Of a stretch of 64,000 nt of DNA, positions 19,036 to 26,804 are shown piece after piece; position 1 is the stretch's first letter, and every line of letters starts with the position of its first letter. A program made the translations under genes and the position numbers. Below the pieces are notes generated by a model. The model worked only from the letters and a program-made list of their open reading frames with translations, did no database searches and was not told where the DNA came from. This stretch comes from Allobosea sp. (GTDB taxonomy: Bacteria; Pseudomonadota; Alphaproteobacteria; Rhizobiales; Beijerinckiaceae), in assembly GCF_017308015.1 (NCBI RefSeq), contig NZ_JAFKFW010000007.1, positions 1 through 64,000 on the forward strand. The letters are read 5' to 3'.

Positions 19036-20025
19036 ATGATCAACCGCAGACATATGACGGCCGCGATCTTCGCCTTCGGCGTCAGCACGCTCGCCTTCGC
19101 CATGCCGGCTTCGGCGCAGACGAAGTGGAATCTTCCTGCGGCGTATCCGTCCGACAATCCGCATAGCGAGAACCTCGCGCTCTTCGCCAAGGATGTCGAG
19201 GCGGCGACGTCGGGCAAGCTGCAGATCACAGTCCATCCGAACGCTTCGCTGTTCAAGGCACCCGAAATCAAGCGCGCGGTCGCCTCGGGCCAGGCCCAGA
19301 TGGGTGAGGTCCTGATTTCCCTGCACGAGAACGAGGACCCGGTCTTCGGCATCGACGTCGTTCCGTTCCTGGCGACGTCCTTTGCCGATTCCCGCAAGCT
19401 CTACACGGCCTCCAAGGCCGCGATCGAGAAGAAGCTCGATGCCCAGGGCATCAAGCTCCTCTTCATGGTCCCCTGGGCACCGCAGGGCGTCTATACCAAG
19501 AAGGACATCAACACGATCGAGGACATGAAGGGGCTGAAGTGGCGCTCCTATAATGTCGGCACCGCCCGCCTCGGCGAACTGCTCGGCATGCAGTCGGTCA
19601 CGATCCAGGCTGCTGAGCTGCCCCAGGCGCTGGCGACTGGCGTGGTCAATTCCTTCATGTCGTCGGGCGGCACCGGCTATGATTCCAAGGCTTGGGAATC
19701 CCTGAGCCATTTCTATGACGTCCAGGCCTGGATTCCGAAGGACGCAACTTTCGTCAACAAGGCCGCCTTCAACGCTCTCGACAAGACGACGCAAGATGCG
19801 ATCCTCAAGGCTGCGGCGACCGCCGAGGAACGCGGCTGGAAGATGTGGCAGGAGAAGGCCGGCTGGTATCTCGACCAGCTCAAGGCCAAGGGCATGAAGG
19901 TGCAGGCGCCCTCGCCGGCACTGGCCGCCGGCTTCAAGAAGGCCGGCGAGACCCTGACCGCCGACTGGCTGAAGAAAGCCGGCGCCGAAGGTCAGGCCAT
20001 CGTCGACGCCTACAAGAAGATGTGA
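19036..20025 (+). CDS. dctP: TRAP transporter substrate-binding protein (DctP)
   Basis: A 329-residue periplasmic binding protein. A Sec signal peptide of 27 residues ends in PASA before QTKWNLPAAYP. Family features include MKGLKWRSYNVGTARLGELLG and the conserved Arg of the carboxylate-binding pocket within that segment (KWR). The start ATG at 19036 follows GAGAGGGA. The ligand is not identifiable by eye; its operon with a 5-oxoprolinase-like enzyme suggests a cyclic amide acid such as pyroglutamate, which some TRAP binding proteins are known to bind. Confidence 0.93.
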   Translation: MINRRHMTAAIFAFGVSTLAFAMPASAQTKWNLPAAYPSDNPHSENLALFAKDVEAATSGKLQITVHPNASLFKAPEIKRAVASGQAQMGEVLISLHENEDPVFGIDVVPFLATSFADSRKLYTASKAAIEKKLDAQGIKLLFMVPWAPQGVYTKKDINTIEDMKGLKWRSYNVGTARLGELLGMQSVTIQAAELPQALATGVVNSFMSSGGTGYDSKAWESLSHFYDVQAWIPKDATFVNKAAFNALDKTTQDAILKAAATAEERGWKMWQEKAGWYLDQLKAKGMKVQAPSPALAAGFKKAGETLTADWLKKAGAEGQAIVDAYKKM

Positions 20026-20061
20026 AGCGAACGACGCCGCCACGCTTCAAATCAGGCGTAC

Positions 20062-20108
20062 GGTCATCCCGGAATCGGCGCCGCTTGCGCGGCCTGCCCG
20101 GGATGACC
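20062..20108. repeat. Extragenic palindrome downstream of dctP
   Basis: Outer arms GGTCATCCCGG (20062-20072) and CCGGGATGACC (20098-20108) are perfect inverted copies. An inner 5-bp stem (20080-20084 with 20089-20093) closes a TTGC loop. The GTCATCCCGG...CCGGGATGAC form is typical of dispersed extragenic hairpins in rhizobial genomes. There is no T-run, so it is not an obvious terminator, though it may stabilise the dctQMP mRNA end. Confidence 0.75.
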
Positions 20109-20137
20109 CCGTTTGTTGTTCAGGATGATCGCGCCCG

Positions 20138-20662
20138 ATGACCTCCCCCTCCCCCGACGACCTTGGCCCGATCGTCTCCTCCGGCCATCTCGCCTCGGGG
20201 GCGCTGCCGGCACTTTCGGAATTCGAGTTCGCGCTGAGCATGACGGTGCATGCCTTCCAGCGCTGGATGATCCGCTGCATGGCGGCAGCCGGCATCGCCG
20301 ATCTCTCGCCGCTCGACGTGCTCGTGCTGCATAACGTCAATCACCGCGGCAAGGCCAAGCGGCTCGCCGATATCTGCCTCGTCCTCAATATCGAGGACAC
20401 GCATCTGGTGAATTACTCTCTGAAGAAGCTCGAACGGCTGAAATTGCTGAAGGGCGGTCGCAAGGGCAAGGAGAAGACCGTCGAGGTCACCCCGGCGGGC
20501 GAGGAAGCCTGCCGGCGCTATGCCCAGATCCGCGAGCAGCTTCTGGTCAAGTCCATCCGCGCCACCGGCGCCGATCCCGCTCACCTGTCCGAGATCGCCG
20601 CCGCGATGCGCTCGCTCTCCGGCCAGTACGACCAGGCGGCACGGGCGGCGGCAAGTCTCTGA
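20138..20662 (+). CDS. MarR-type winged-helix regulator
   Basis: A 174-residue DNA-binding protein with a MarR-like winged helix between about residues 45 and 125. LSPLDVLVLHNVN, then RLADICLVLNIEDTHLVNYSLKKLERLKLL form the recognition-helix region, and KEKTVEVTPAGEEACRRY the wing and linker. It follows the TRAP genes by 112 bp on the same strand and is the only regulator in the hyu/TRAP cluster. It probably acts on the palindrome at 16957-16984. The effector would be the substrate or its product; neither is known. Confidence 0.88.
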   Translation: MTSPSPDDLGPIVSSGHLASGALPALSEFEFALSMTVHAFQRWMIRCMAAAGIADLSPLDVLVLHNVNHRGKAKRLADICLVLNIEDTHLVNYSLKKLERLKLLKGGRKGKEKTVEVTPAGEEACRRYAQIREQLLVKSIRATGADPAHLSEIAAAMRSLSGQYDQAARAAASL

Positions 20663-21217
20663 TCAGCCCCGTCCCGGCTCGGGCAGGTCGGCGTAGCGCG
20701 CCGCATACTCGGTTTCCAGCACCTTGAACTGCGACCAGAATCCGCGTCGCGGGCTGCCGCCGAGCACATCCTCCAGCAAGCCCAGATGCATGTGCCAGCC
20801 ACCCGAAACGTTGGTCATCTCCGCCTTGCTCGGGAGCTTGCGATGGGTCAGCACCAGCAGCACCTTCTCCTCCTTCGGCACGAGTTCGAATTCGACCTCG
20901 GATTCCGGCTCGCCGCCACCGCCCCAGGTGAAGGCGATGATCCGCGGCGGCTCGTAGCGCGTGATCGTGCCGGTCGCGCGCACGCCGTTCTCGTGGACCT
21001 CGCGATAGCATTCTGGCGGGGCCTCGTCGGTGATCTGCGAATGCCTGAACAGCATTTCCGTACGGCCGCCGACGCGCAGGTCGAACACGCCAGCGGCCAG
21101 CCAGCGGCCGCGCTTCTCCGACTCGATAAGATAGGACCAGACCCGTTCCACAGGCCCCGGCAGCAGGCGCTCGAAGCGCACCGCGCCGCTTTCCAGCACG
21201 ACGCCATATTCGTTCAT
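20663..21217 (-). CDS. SRPBCC/AHSA1 domain protein
   Basis: A 184-residue protein of the START-like SRPBCC fold, AHSA1 group. The N-terminal pattern VRFERLLPGPVERVWSYLIESEKRGRWLA and the later EVEFELVPKEEKVLLVLTH and GGWHMHLGLLEDVL are diagnostic. The fold binds hydrophobic ligands; no specific role is known. It lies 107 bp downstream of an ArsR-type regulator on the same strand, a very common pairing, and its stop directly abuts the stop of the convergent MarR gene. Confidence 0.92.
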   Translation of the reverse strand: MNEYGVVLESGAVRFERLLPGPVERVWSYLIESEKRGRWLAAGVFDLRVGGRTEMLFRHSQITDEAPPECYREVHENGVRATGTITRYEPPRIIAFTWGGGGEPESEVEFELVPKEEKVLLVLTHRKLPSKAEMTNVSGGWHMHLGLLEDVLGGSPRRGFWSQFKVLETEYAARYADLPEPGRG

Positions 21218-21324
21218 CGGAGACCTCCCTTGCTTGGTCGAGGGCAGCGGCCCGACAGGTCGGACGCGGTTTTCGGAAAAGCCGATGCAAATAAAAAACC
21301 GGAGTGCCGGACCGAACGCGCCAT

Positions 21325-21636
21325 TCAGTCCGGTGCTCCGGGTTCTGCGAGTTCCCGTTCCAGAAGATCGAGATGGCGCCCCCAGAAACGCCTGACCTTG
21401 CGCAGCCAGGCATCGAACGCTTCGAGCCCCGCCGGATCGAGCCGGTAGATCCGCTGCTGTCCGCGGACCTCGACCGTCACCAGCCCGGCTTCGCGCAACA
21501 CCTTCAGATGCTGCGAGATTGCCGGCGCACTGGCACTGAAACAGGCGCCGATCTCCCCTGCGGAGAGCGCCCGCGCGCCCAGCATCTCGACGATGCTGCG
21601 GCGTGTCGGGTCGGCAAGGGCGGCGAAACGATCCAT
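21325..21636 (-). CDS. ArsR-family transcriptional regulator
   Basis: A 103-residue winged-helix repressor of the ArsR/SmtB family. It opens FAALADPTRRSIVEMLG and has the recognition helix in FSASAPAISQHLKVLREAGLV, followed by the wing VRGQQRIYRLDP. No metal-binding Cys or His cluster (such as CxC) is present, so it belongs to the non-metal group typically paired with SRPBCC proteins. A symmetric AT-rich operator lies just upstream, suggesting autoregulation. Confidence 0.93.
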   Translation of the reverse strand: MDRFAALADPTRRSIVEMLGARALSAGEIGACFSASAPAISQHLKVLREAGLVTVEVRGQQRIYRLDPAGLEAFDAWLRKVRRFWGRHLDLLERELAEPGAPD

Positions 21637-21644
21637 AGGCAGAT

Positions 21645-21680
21645 AATTAATCTACAACTTAATTAAGTCAAAGATTAATT
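21645..21680. promoter_or_regulatory. Symmetric ArsR-type operator
   Basis: A 36-bp dyad has outer arms AATTAATCT (21645-21653) and AGATTAATT (21672-21680) around a perfect inner palindrome ACTTAATTAAGT (21657-21668); both share one centre, and only the three spacer bases on each side fail to match. It starts 8 bp upstream of the arsR ATG and is sharply AT-rich in a GC-rich genome. This is a strong candidate for autoregulation of the arsR-SRPBCC unit. Confidence 0.8.
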
Positions 21681-21770
21681 TTTGAAGCAACGGAGCCATG
21701 TCGAAACGCGGATTGCCACACACATCCAACTCCGCCAGTGGTGGCACGCCTTGGAGCCCTTTCACCCGAC

Positions 21771-22673
21771 ATGACCACCCGCAACGCCTCGCTCGCCGGC
21801 ATCGCCATGATGCTGCTCGGCATCCTGCTGTTTTCGCTCAACGACGTGATGGGCAAGTGGCTGGTCGCGACCTACACGGTCGGCCAGCTCCTGCTGGTGC
21901 GCAGCCTCGCCGCGCTCGTCGTCATCCTGCCCTTCGTCTTCAGACAGGGCGTGCGCAGGACATTCCGGCCCGAGCGTCCCGGCCTGCAGGCCCTGCGCGT
22001 AATGTTCAGCTCGGGCGAGGTCGCGCTGTTCTATCTTGCCGTGACGTATCTGCCGCTCGCCGACGCGATGACGATCTGGCTGGCAGCGCCGGTGTGGGTG
22101 GTGATCCTCGCGGCATTGCTCCTCGGCGAACGCATCGACGGCCGTCGCTGGCTCGCCATCGCGCTGGGCTTCACGGGCGTCGCGGTCTCGCTCAATCCGA
22201 GCGGCGCGAGCCTGTCGATGCCCGCGCTGATCGCCGTGCTCGGCAGCTTCCTCTTCGCCGCGATGATGATCGCTGGGCGCCAGTTGCGCGGCACCCCCGA
22301 TGTCACGCTGGTCGTCTGGCAGACGCTCGGCGCCCTCCTGATGGGGCTGGCGCTCCTGCCCTTCGGCTGGGTGACGCCGACGCTGAAGGATACCGCTCTC
22401 CTCGCCTTGCTCGGCATCGTCGCGATGGGCGCGCATATCTGCGTCACCCGCTCGCTCAAGCTGGCGGAAGCCTCGGTCGTCGTGCCCTATCAGTACACGC
22501 TGATCGTCTGGGCGCTGGTCTTCGGCTGGCTCGTCTTCGGCGACTGGCCGACGCCGGCGATGCTCTGCGGCGCGGCGCTGATCGTTGCCGCCGGTCTCTT
22601 CCTGCTTATTCTCGAACGCAGGACCTCCACGACACCGGCCGTACTCGAAACGACCGGCGCCGGAGCACCCTGA
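21771..22673 (+). CDS. EamA/DMT family transporter
   Basis: A 300-residue inner-membrane protein with about ten helices arranged as two EamA repeats. The first repeat ends near VALFYLAVTYLPLADAMTIW and the second contains GAHICVTRSLKLAEASVVVPYQY, both typical drug/metabolite exporter sequences. The ATG at 21771 gives MTTRNASLAGIAMMLLGI; an in-frame GTG at 21738 would add eleven residues. It is divergent from the arsR gene. The substrate is unknown. Confidence 0.93.
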   Translation: MTTRNASLAGIAMMLLGILLFSLNDVMGKWLVATYTVGQLLLVRSLAALVVILPFVFRQGVRRTFRPERPGLQALRVMFSSGEVALFYLAVTYLPLADAMTIWLAAPVWVVILAALLLGERIDGRRWLAIALGFTGVAVSLNPSGASLSMPALIAVLGSFLFAAMMIAGRQLRGTPDVTLVVWQTLGALLMGLALLPFGWVTPTLKDTALLALLGIVAMGAHICVTRSLKLAEASVVVPYQYTLIVWALVFGWLVFGDWPTPAMLCGAALIVAAGLFLLILERRTSTTPAVLETTGAGAP

Positions 22674-22917
22674 CACGCCTTGCCCCGGGGGCGCCTTGTC
22701 GAGAGCGCCCGATGCCGGCCGCGTCGCCATCGGCCGCCCTTGGCCTGCCCGGCGGTGATATGGCCGACCCGATCGTGGTGCATCGCTCCGGGGCAGCCAG
22801 TCCGCACCAGCCCGCGTTTCAGGATGGCATCCCGCCGATGGCTCGACGCCTTGACCCTCGGCGCGTGCACAGCCATCGTGCGCGGCATCTTCGCCCTCCC
22901 ATACGAGGCTTGATTCC

Positions 22918-23376
22918 ATGCGCCGCGCCCTGCTGCGAACCGCCCTTGTTTCCTTCGCCTGCCTCACGGGCTTCGCGGCCAGCGCCGCGAACGGCCGTTT
23001 CGTCCACCCCCTGGACCGGGCGGAGAACCGCACCTTCGCAATGTACGGCAACCTTCCCGGCTGCGACGACCCTGCCGTGCTGAGCGAGGTCACCAGCCGC
23101 TTCAATTCGCGCGAGGACACCTATTGGGGCCCGCTCCAGGCTCTGTCCTATGACCGCATTTCGCAGATCGGCTACCGGAGCTGGGGCGCCGACTTCATCC
23201 CGCGGCGCTTCTGCAGCGGCCGCGTGCTGCTGAACGACGGCAAATTCCGCCGCGTCGACTATTCCGTGCGCGAGAATCTCGGTTTCTTCGGCCTGACCTG
23301 GAACGTCAACTGGTGCGTGAACGGCCTCGACCGGCAGCGCTCCTACGCGCCCGACTGCAAGATGGCGCGCCCCTGA
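22918..23376 (+). CDS. Secreted four-cysteine protein of unknown function
   Basis: A 152-residue protein that I do not recognise. A Sec signal peptide spans residues 1 to about 23 (ALVSFACLTGFAASA). The mature part has four Cys at 49, 99, 133 and 147, enough for two disulfides, and many Trp, Tyr and Arg residues. It ends 14 bp before the RNase T2 gene, which is also exported, so the two are likely co-expressed in the periplasm. It could be an accessory, inhibitor or unrelated factor. Confidence 0.8.
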   Translation: MRRALLRTALVSFACLTGFAASAANGRFVHPLDRAENRTFAMYGNLPGCDDPAVLSEVTSRFNSREDTYWGPLQALSYDRISQIGYRSWGADFIPRRFCSGRVLLNDGKFRRVDYSVRENLGFFGLTWNVNWCVNGLDRQRSYAPDCKMARP

Positions 23377-23390
23377 CGACGGCTCGTCCG

Positions 23391-24056
23391 ATGATGAAAC
23401 GGCTGGCGATCGCGGCTCTGGTGTTGTTCGGCTACGCCGGAACCGGTCATGCCCAAGGCTTCGGCCAGCGTGGCGGCGCGCCGGGCGATTTCGATTTCTA
23501 TGTCCTGGCGCTGTCATGGTCGCCGGGTTTCTGCGAGCTCGACGGCGATCAGATGCGGAACCGCGAGCAATGCGGCGAAGGCGCCGGCCTGCGCTTCGTC
23601 GTGCACGGGCTCTGGCCACAGAACGAGCGTGGCTACCCCAGCGAATGCGGGCCCGCCGGCCGCACTCCCTCGCGGATCGCGATGGAACAGGCGGCAGGCC
23701 TGTTCCCCACCGAGGGCCTCGCCCGCTACCAGTGGCGCAAGCACGGCACCTGCACGGGCTCCAGCCCGAGCGACTATTTCCGCGATGTTCGCCGCGCCCG
23801 CGAGAAGGTCTCGATCCCGCCGATCCTGGCCAAGGCCGAGCGCGACCAGACCTGGACCGTGATCGACCTCGAACGCGCCTTCGCCGCCGCCAATCCGGGC
23901 CTGCGCCCGGACATGATGTCCGTCGCCTGCAGGCGCGGCGTACTGCAGGAGGTGAAGATCTGCCTGACCCGGGATCTGCGCAATTTCCGCTCCTGCCAGC
24001 AGGTCGACCGCTCCGGCTGCCGCGCACGCGAATTCACGGTTGTCGCGCCGCGCTGA
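23391..24056 (+). CDS. Periplasmic ribonuclease T2 family protein
   Basis: A 221-residue exported endoribonuclease of the T2 family. A signal peptide ends in GTGHA near residue 21. The first active-site block is RFVVHGLWPQN with His72, and the second is YQWRKHGTCTG with Lys117 and His118. In canonical members the second block reads HEWxKHGTC; here the His-Glu pair is replaced by Tyr-Gln. Six or more Cys suggest disulfides. The start is the first of two ATG codons at 23391. It follows the four-cysteine secreted protein by 14 bp. Confidence 0.93.
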   Translation: MMKRLAIAALVLFGYAGTGHAQGFGQRGGAPGDFDFYVLALSWSPGFCELDGDQMRNREQCGEGAGLRFVVHGLWPQNERGYPSECGPAGRTPSRIAMEQAAGLFPTEGLARYQWRKHGTCTGSSPSDYFRDVRRAREKVSIPPILAKAERDQTWTVIDLERAFAAANPGLRPDMMSVACRRGVLQEVKICLTRDLRNFRSCQQVDRSGCRAREFTVVAPR

Positions 24057-24117
24057 GCGCCGCATCGCAGGATTTTGTTGCTTCCGGTCGGCGACCGCTT
24101 CCTCTACCAACTGCGGC

Positions 24118-24969
24118 ATGAACTATCGTCATGGCTTTCACGCCGGAAACTTCGCCGATGTGCTGAAGCATGTCGTGTTGACGCGCATCCTGCTGCATCT
24201 CAACGCCAAGCCGACTCCCTATCGGATCATCGACACCCATGCCGGCAGCGGCCGTTACGATCTCGATTCGGACGAAGCGCTCAGGACCCATGAATGGAAG
24301 GATGGCGTGGCGCGGATCGACCGCTCACCTCTATCCCCCGCGGTCGAGGCCCTGCTCGCTCCCTATCGCGCCGCGCTTGAAGGCGCCCGCGCGCTCCACG
24401 GCTCCGGCACCTATCCCGGCTCGCCCTGGCTCTGCCGCCACGCGATGCGGCCCGACGACCGGCTGGTCGCCGCCGAACTGCATCCTCCGACCTACAGGAA
24501 ACTCACCGAAGCGATCGGCCGCGACAGGCGCTGCATACCGCTCGCCATCGACGGCTGGACGGCCCTCAGGGCCAATGTTCCGCCGAAGGAACGCCGCGGC
24601 CTCGTCCTGATCGATCCGCCTTTCGAGGAGAAGGACGAGTTCGCCACGCTCGCGGCGCAGTTCATCGCGGCGCATCGCAAATGGCCGACCGGAATCTATG
24701 CGCTCTGGTATCCGATCAAAGGCAGCAGCGGAGTCGGGTCCCTGATGGATGCGATCGACGAGGCCGGCATCGGCCGGCTTCTGCGCCTGGAGATCGATGT
24801 CGATCGTCCGGAAGCCGCGGGAGGCCTCAGCGCGACCGGGCTCCTCGTCGTCAACCCGCCCTGGCGGTTGGCCGAGGAGGCGGAAACGCTGCTGCCGGCC
24901 CTGACGGAACGGCTCGCCCAGGGGCCACGGCCGCGCTATCACTGCGAGACGATCCGCCCCGACGGCTGA
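24118..24969 (+). CDS. rlmJ: 23S rRNA (adenine2030-N6)-methyltransferase
   Basis: A 283-residue RlmJ-type methyltransferase, which methylates A2030 of 23S rRNA using S-adenosylmethionine. The N-terminus MNYRHGFHAGNFADVLKH is diagnostic; IIDTHAGSGRYDL is the SAM site and GLVLIDPPFEEKDEF holds the DPPF catalytic motif of N6-adenine methyltransferases. The ATG at 24118 gives the family start exactly. Length matches the usual 280 residues. Confidence 0.96.
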   Translation: MNYRHGFHAGNFADVLKHVVLTRILLHLNAKPTPYRIIDTHAGSGRYDLDSDEALRTHEWKDGVARIDRSPLSPAVEALLAPYRAALEGARALHGSGTYPGSPWLCRHAMRPDDRLVAAELHPPTYRKLTEAIGRDRRCIPLAIDGWTALRANVPPKERRGLVLIDPPFEEKDEFATLAAQFIAAHRKWPTGIYALWYPIKGSSGVGSLMDAIDEAGIGRLLRLEIDVDRPEAAGGLSATGLLVVNPPWRLAEEAETLLPALTERLAQGPRPRYHCETIRPDG

Positions 24970-25005
24970 TCGCTCGTTCTTCGCCCCGCATCAAGGATTC
25001 TGCCG

Positions 25006-25608
25006 ATGCTCGTCCTGCGCTCCTCTCCTGCCTCCCCGTTCGGCCGCAAGGTCAAGATGGCGGCCATCGAACTCGGACTGATGGAACGCATCGAGATCGT
25101 GCCGGCGGATACGACCGATCCGGCGGAGGCGCTGCGCCAGCAGAACCCGCTCGGCAAGATCCCGACCCTGGTGCTGGAGGACGGAACGACGCTGTTCGAT
25201 TCCCGCGTCATCGTCGATTATCTCGACCATCTCAGCGGCGGCAAGCTGATCCCGGGCGGCGAGGCCCGCTTCGCCCAACTGCGGCTGCAGGCCCTCGCCG
25301 ACGGTATCTGCGACGCCGCATTGCTCAAGGTCTATGAAGGGCGTTTCCGCCCGGAGGAGGCCCGCAACGCCAACTGGGTCGCGCATCAGGAGGGCAAGGT
25401 TGCGCGCGGACTGGCAGCGCTCGAAGCGGCTCCGCCGGCCTTTGCGGACCGCCCCCGCATCGGCGAGATCGCGCTCGCCTGCGTATTGGGCTATCTCGAC
25501 CTGCGTTTCGAGGGGCAATGGCGTACAGGCCACCCCAAGCTCGTCGCCTGGCTCGACGATTTCGCCGCCCGCGTTCCCGCTTTCGAAGCGACCCGCTTCA
25601 AGGGTTGA
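25006..25608 (+). CDS. Glutathione S-transferase family protein
   Basis: A 200-residue GST. The thioredoxin-like N-terminal domain has LRSSPASPFGRKVKMAAIELGL, with the likely catalytic Ser near residue 5-9, the cis-Pro region in PLGKIPTLVLEDG, and the DSRVIVDYLD segment that binds the glutathione gamma-glutamyl group. The all-helical C-terminal domain follows from about residue 85. A strong terminator follows the gene at 25649. The substrate is unknown. Confidence 0.92.
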   Translation: MLVLRSSPASPFGRKVKMAAIELGLMERIEIVPADTTDPAEALRQQNPLGKIPTLVLEDGTTLFDSRVIVDYLDHLSGGKLIPGGEARFAQLRLQALADGICDAALLKVYEGRFRPEEARNANWVAHQEGKVARGLAALEAAPPAFADRPRIGEIALACVLGYLDLRFEGQWRTGHPKLVAWLDDFAARVPAFEATRFKG

Positions 25609-25648
25609 CCGGCGCGACCACGTCGCAAACAGCCAGAACCATTTCGAA

Positions 25649-25677
25649 GCCGGCGATCTTGGTCGCCGGCTTTTTTT
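25649..25677 (+). terminator. Intrinsic terminator after the GST gene
   Basis: An 8-bp GC stem, GCCGGCGA with TCGCCGGC, closes a TCTTGG loop and is followed by seven T at 25671-25677. It lies 41 bp after the GST stop and ends plus-strand transcription before the convergent porin gene. Confidence 0.92.
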
Positions 25678-25712
25678 CGTCCCGCAGCGGCGGAAGACAG
25701 GCGATCGGACAA

Positions 25713-25742
25713 CAAAAAACCCGGTGGCCGAGGCCACCGGGT
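25713..25742 (-). terminator. Intrinsic terminator of the Omp25-like gene
   Basis: Read on the minus strand, an 11-bp perfect stem (25732-25742 with 25719-25729) with a two-base apex is followed by a run of T (A5-6 at 25714-25719 on the plus strand). It lies 26 bp past the porin stop codon. Confidence 0.9.
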
Positions 25743-25767
25743 CCGTTCTGTCTCCGGAAGGAGAGGA

Positions 25768-26430
25768 TCAGAACTTGTAGCTGAGGCGAGCGCGGACGAC
25801 CGAGAAGTCGTTGCCGATCTTGACGCCCGAGTTGAGCACGCTCTTCTCGCCAAGGTCGACGTACAGGTACTCGACGCCAGCGATGATGTTGTTGGTGACG
25901 GCATACTCAAGACCGCCGCCGAGGGCATAACCGCCGGTGTGGGACTTGTCGGTCGAGCCGAAGCCGCCGATCGTGGTCTTCACGTTGCCGTAAGCCCAAC
26001 CACCGGTGACGTAGGGCATGAACCGGTCGAAGGCGACGCCGACGCGAGCGCGAACCGTGCCGAAGTAGTCGGTCTTGACGCGATCACCGAAAGCGTTGGT
26101 GCCGGTGCTCAGGTCAGCGGCCTGGAGGTCCGCCTCGAGGCCGAGAACGAACTGGCCCATCTGGTAGTTGTAGCCGATCTGACCGCCGCCGACGAAGCCG
26201 TCGGTGTTGCCGATCGAAACCGTGCGGCCGTTCCAGACGCTGCCGGCGTTCACGTTGCCCCAGCCGTAGCCGGCGTTGGCACCGAGGTAGAAACCGGTCC
26301 AGGAGAACACCGGCGGCATGTAGACCGGGGCAGCGACCGGGCCCTTGCGGGACGGCAGGTCAGCGGCCGAAGCGGCGCCAGCGGCGACGAGACCGAGCGC
26401 GGCAACGCTCGCAAGCAGATACTTCTTCAT
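25768..26430 (-). CDS. Omp25/RopB-like outer-membrane beta-barrel protein
   Basis: A 220-residue outer-membrane protein of the 8-stranded barrel family found across rhizobia. A Sec signal peptide of 22 residues ends GAASA before ADLPSRKGP. Then come alternating beta strands with SWTGFYLGANAGYGWG and repeated aromatic-Gly strands, ending in YKF, the C-terminal Phe used for barrel insertion. A strong SD (AAGGAG) and a canonical-looking promoter precede it, fitting an abundant envelope protein. It has its own terminator. Confidence 0.95.
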   Translation of the reverse strand: MKKYLLASVAALGLVAAGAASAADLPSRKGPVAAPVYMPPVFSWTGFYLGANAGYGWGNVNAGSVWNGRTVSIGNTDGFVGGGQIGYNYQMGQFVLGLEADLQAADLSTGTNAFGDRVKTDYFGTVRARVGVAFDRFMPYVTGGWAYGNVKTTIGGFGSTDKSHTGGYALGGGLEYAVTNNIIAGVEYLYVDLGEKSVLNSGVKIGNDFSVVRARLSYKF

Positions 26431-26489
26431 GACAAACTCCTTAGTCGTCGCTGACGCCGGAAAACCCGGCGGTTGATTTCGATGGACCC

Positions 26490-26518
26490 GTTATAAGACC
26501 GGGCGCCGGCTTTGTCTG
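26490..26518 (-). promoter_or_regulatory. Putative promoter of the Omp25-like gene
   Basis: On the minus strand, CAGACA (26513-26518) and TATAAC (26490-26495) are separated by exactly 17 bp; they match four and five of six consensus bases. Transcription would begin near 26483, giving a leader of about 50 nt before the AAGGAG-led start codon. Confidence 0.6.
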
Positions 26519-26804
26519 TTGCATCGGAAGCACATCTGCCTTGCAGACCGCGGCAGAAATGCGGCACGAATGCGATAACTGAACGCAAACAGGTAAAAAC
26601 AAGTTAACCTACCAGCGACTAGCCATCATGGTAAATCGAATACTAATAATAGCCCGACCGCCCGCTGGCGTAGGAATGTGGCCCGGCCTACAAACGCCAC
26701 AGCTTTCCCAAGGTTCCCCGGCCGCCTCCCGCTTTTTCGGACTGTCTTGCCGCTCCGGGCCGAGCGTGCTTAAGCCTTAAGACGACAGGAACCGAAGAAG
26801 AACC
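26519..26804. other. Intergenic region between porin and glycosyltransferase
   Basis: Divergent intergenic stretch, part of a 374-bp gap from 26431. The segment 26575-26655 is clearly AT-richer than its surroundings (GTAAAAACAAGTTAACC, ACTAATAATAG) and probably holds upstream elements for the porin promoter or the promoter of the glycosyltransferase. I see no open frame, tRNA or strong hairpin in it. Confidence 0.5.

Noticed and set aside
22674-22917. A gene or regulatory element between the EamA gene and the four-cysteine protein
   Set aside because: No frame with a ribosome site and no clear hairpin were found in this 244-bp gap.
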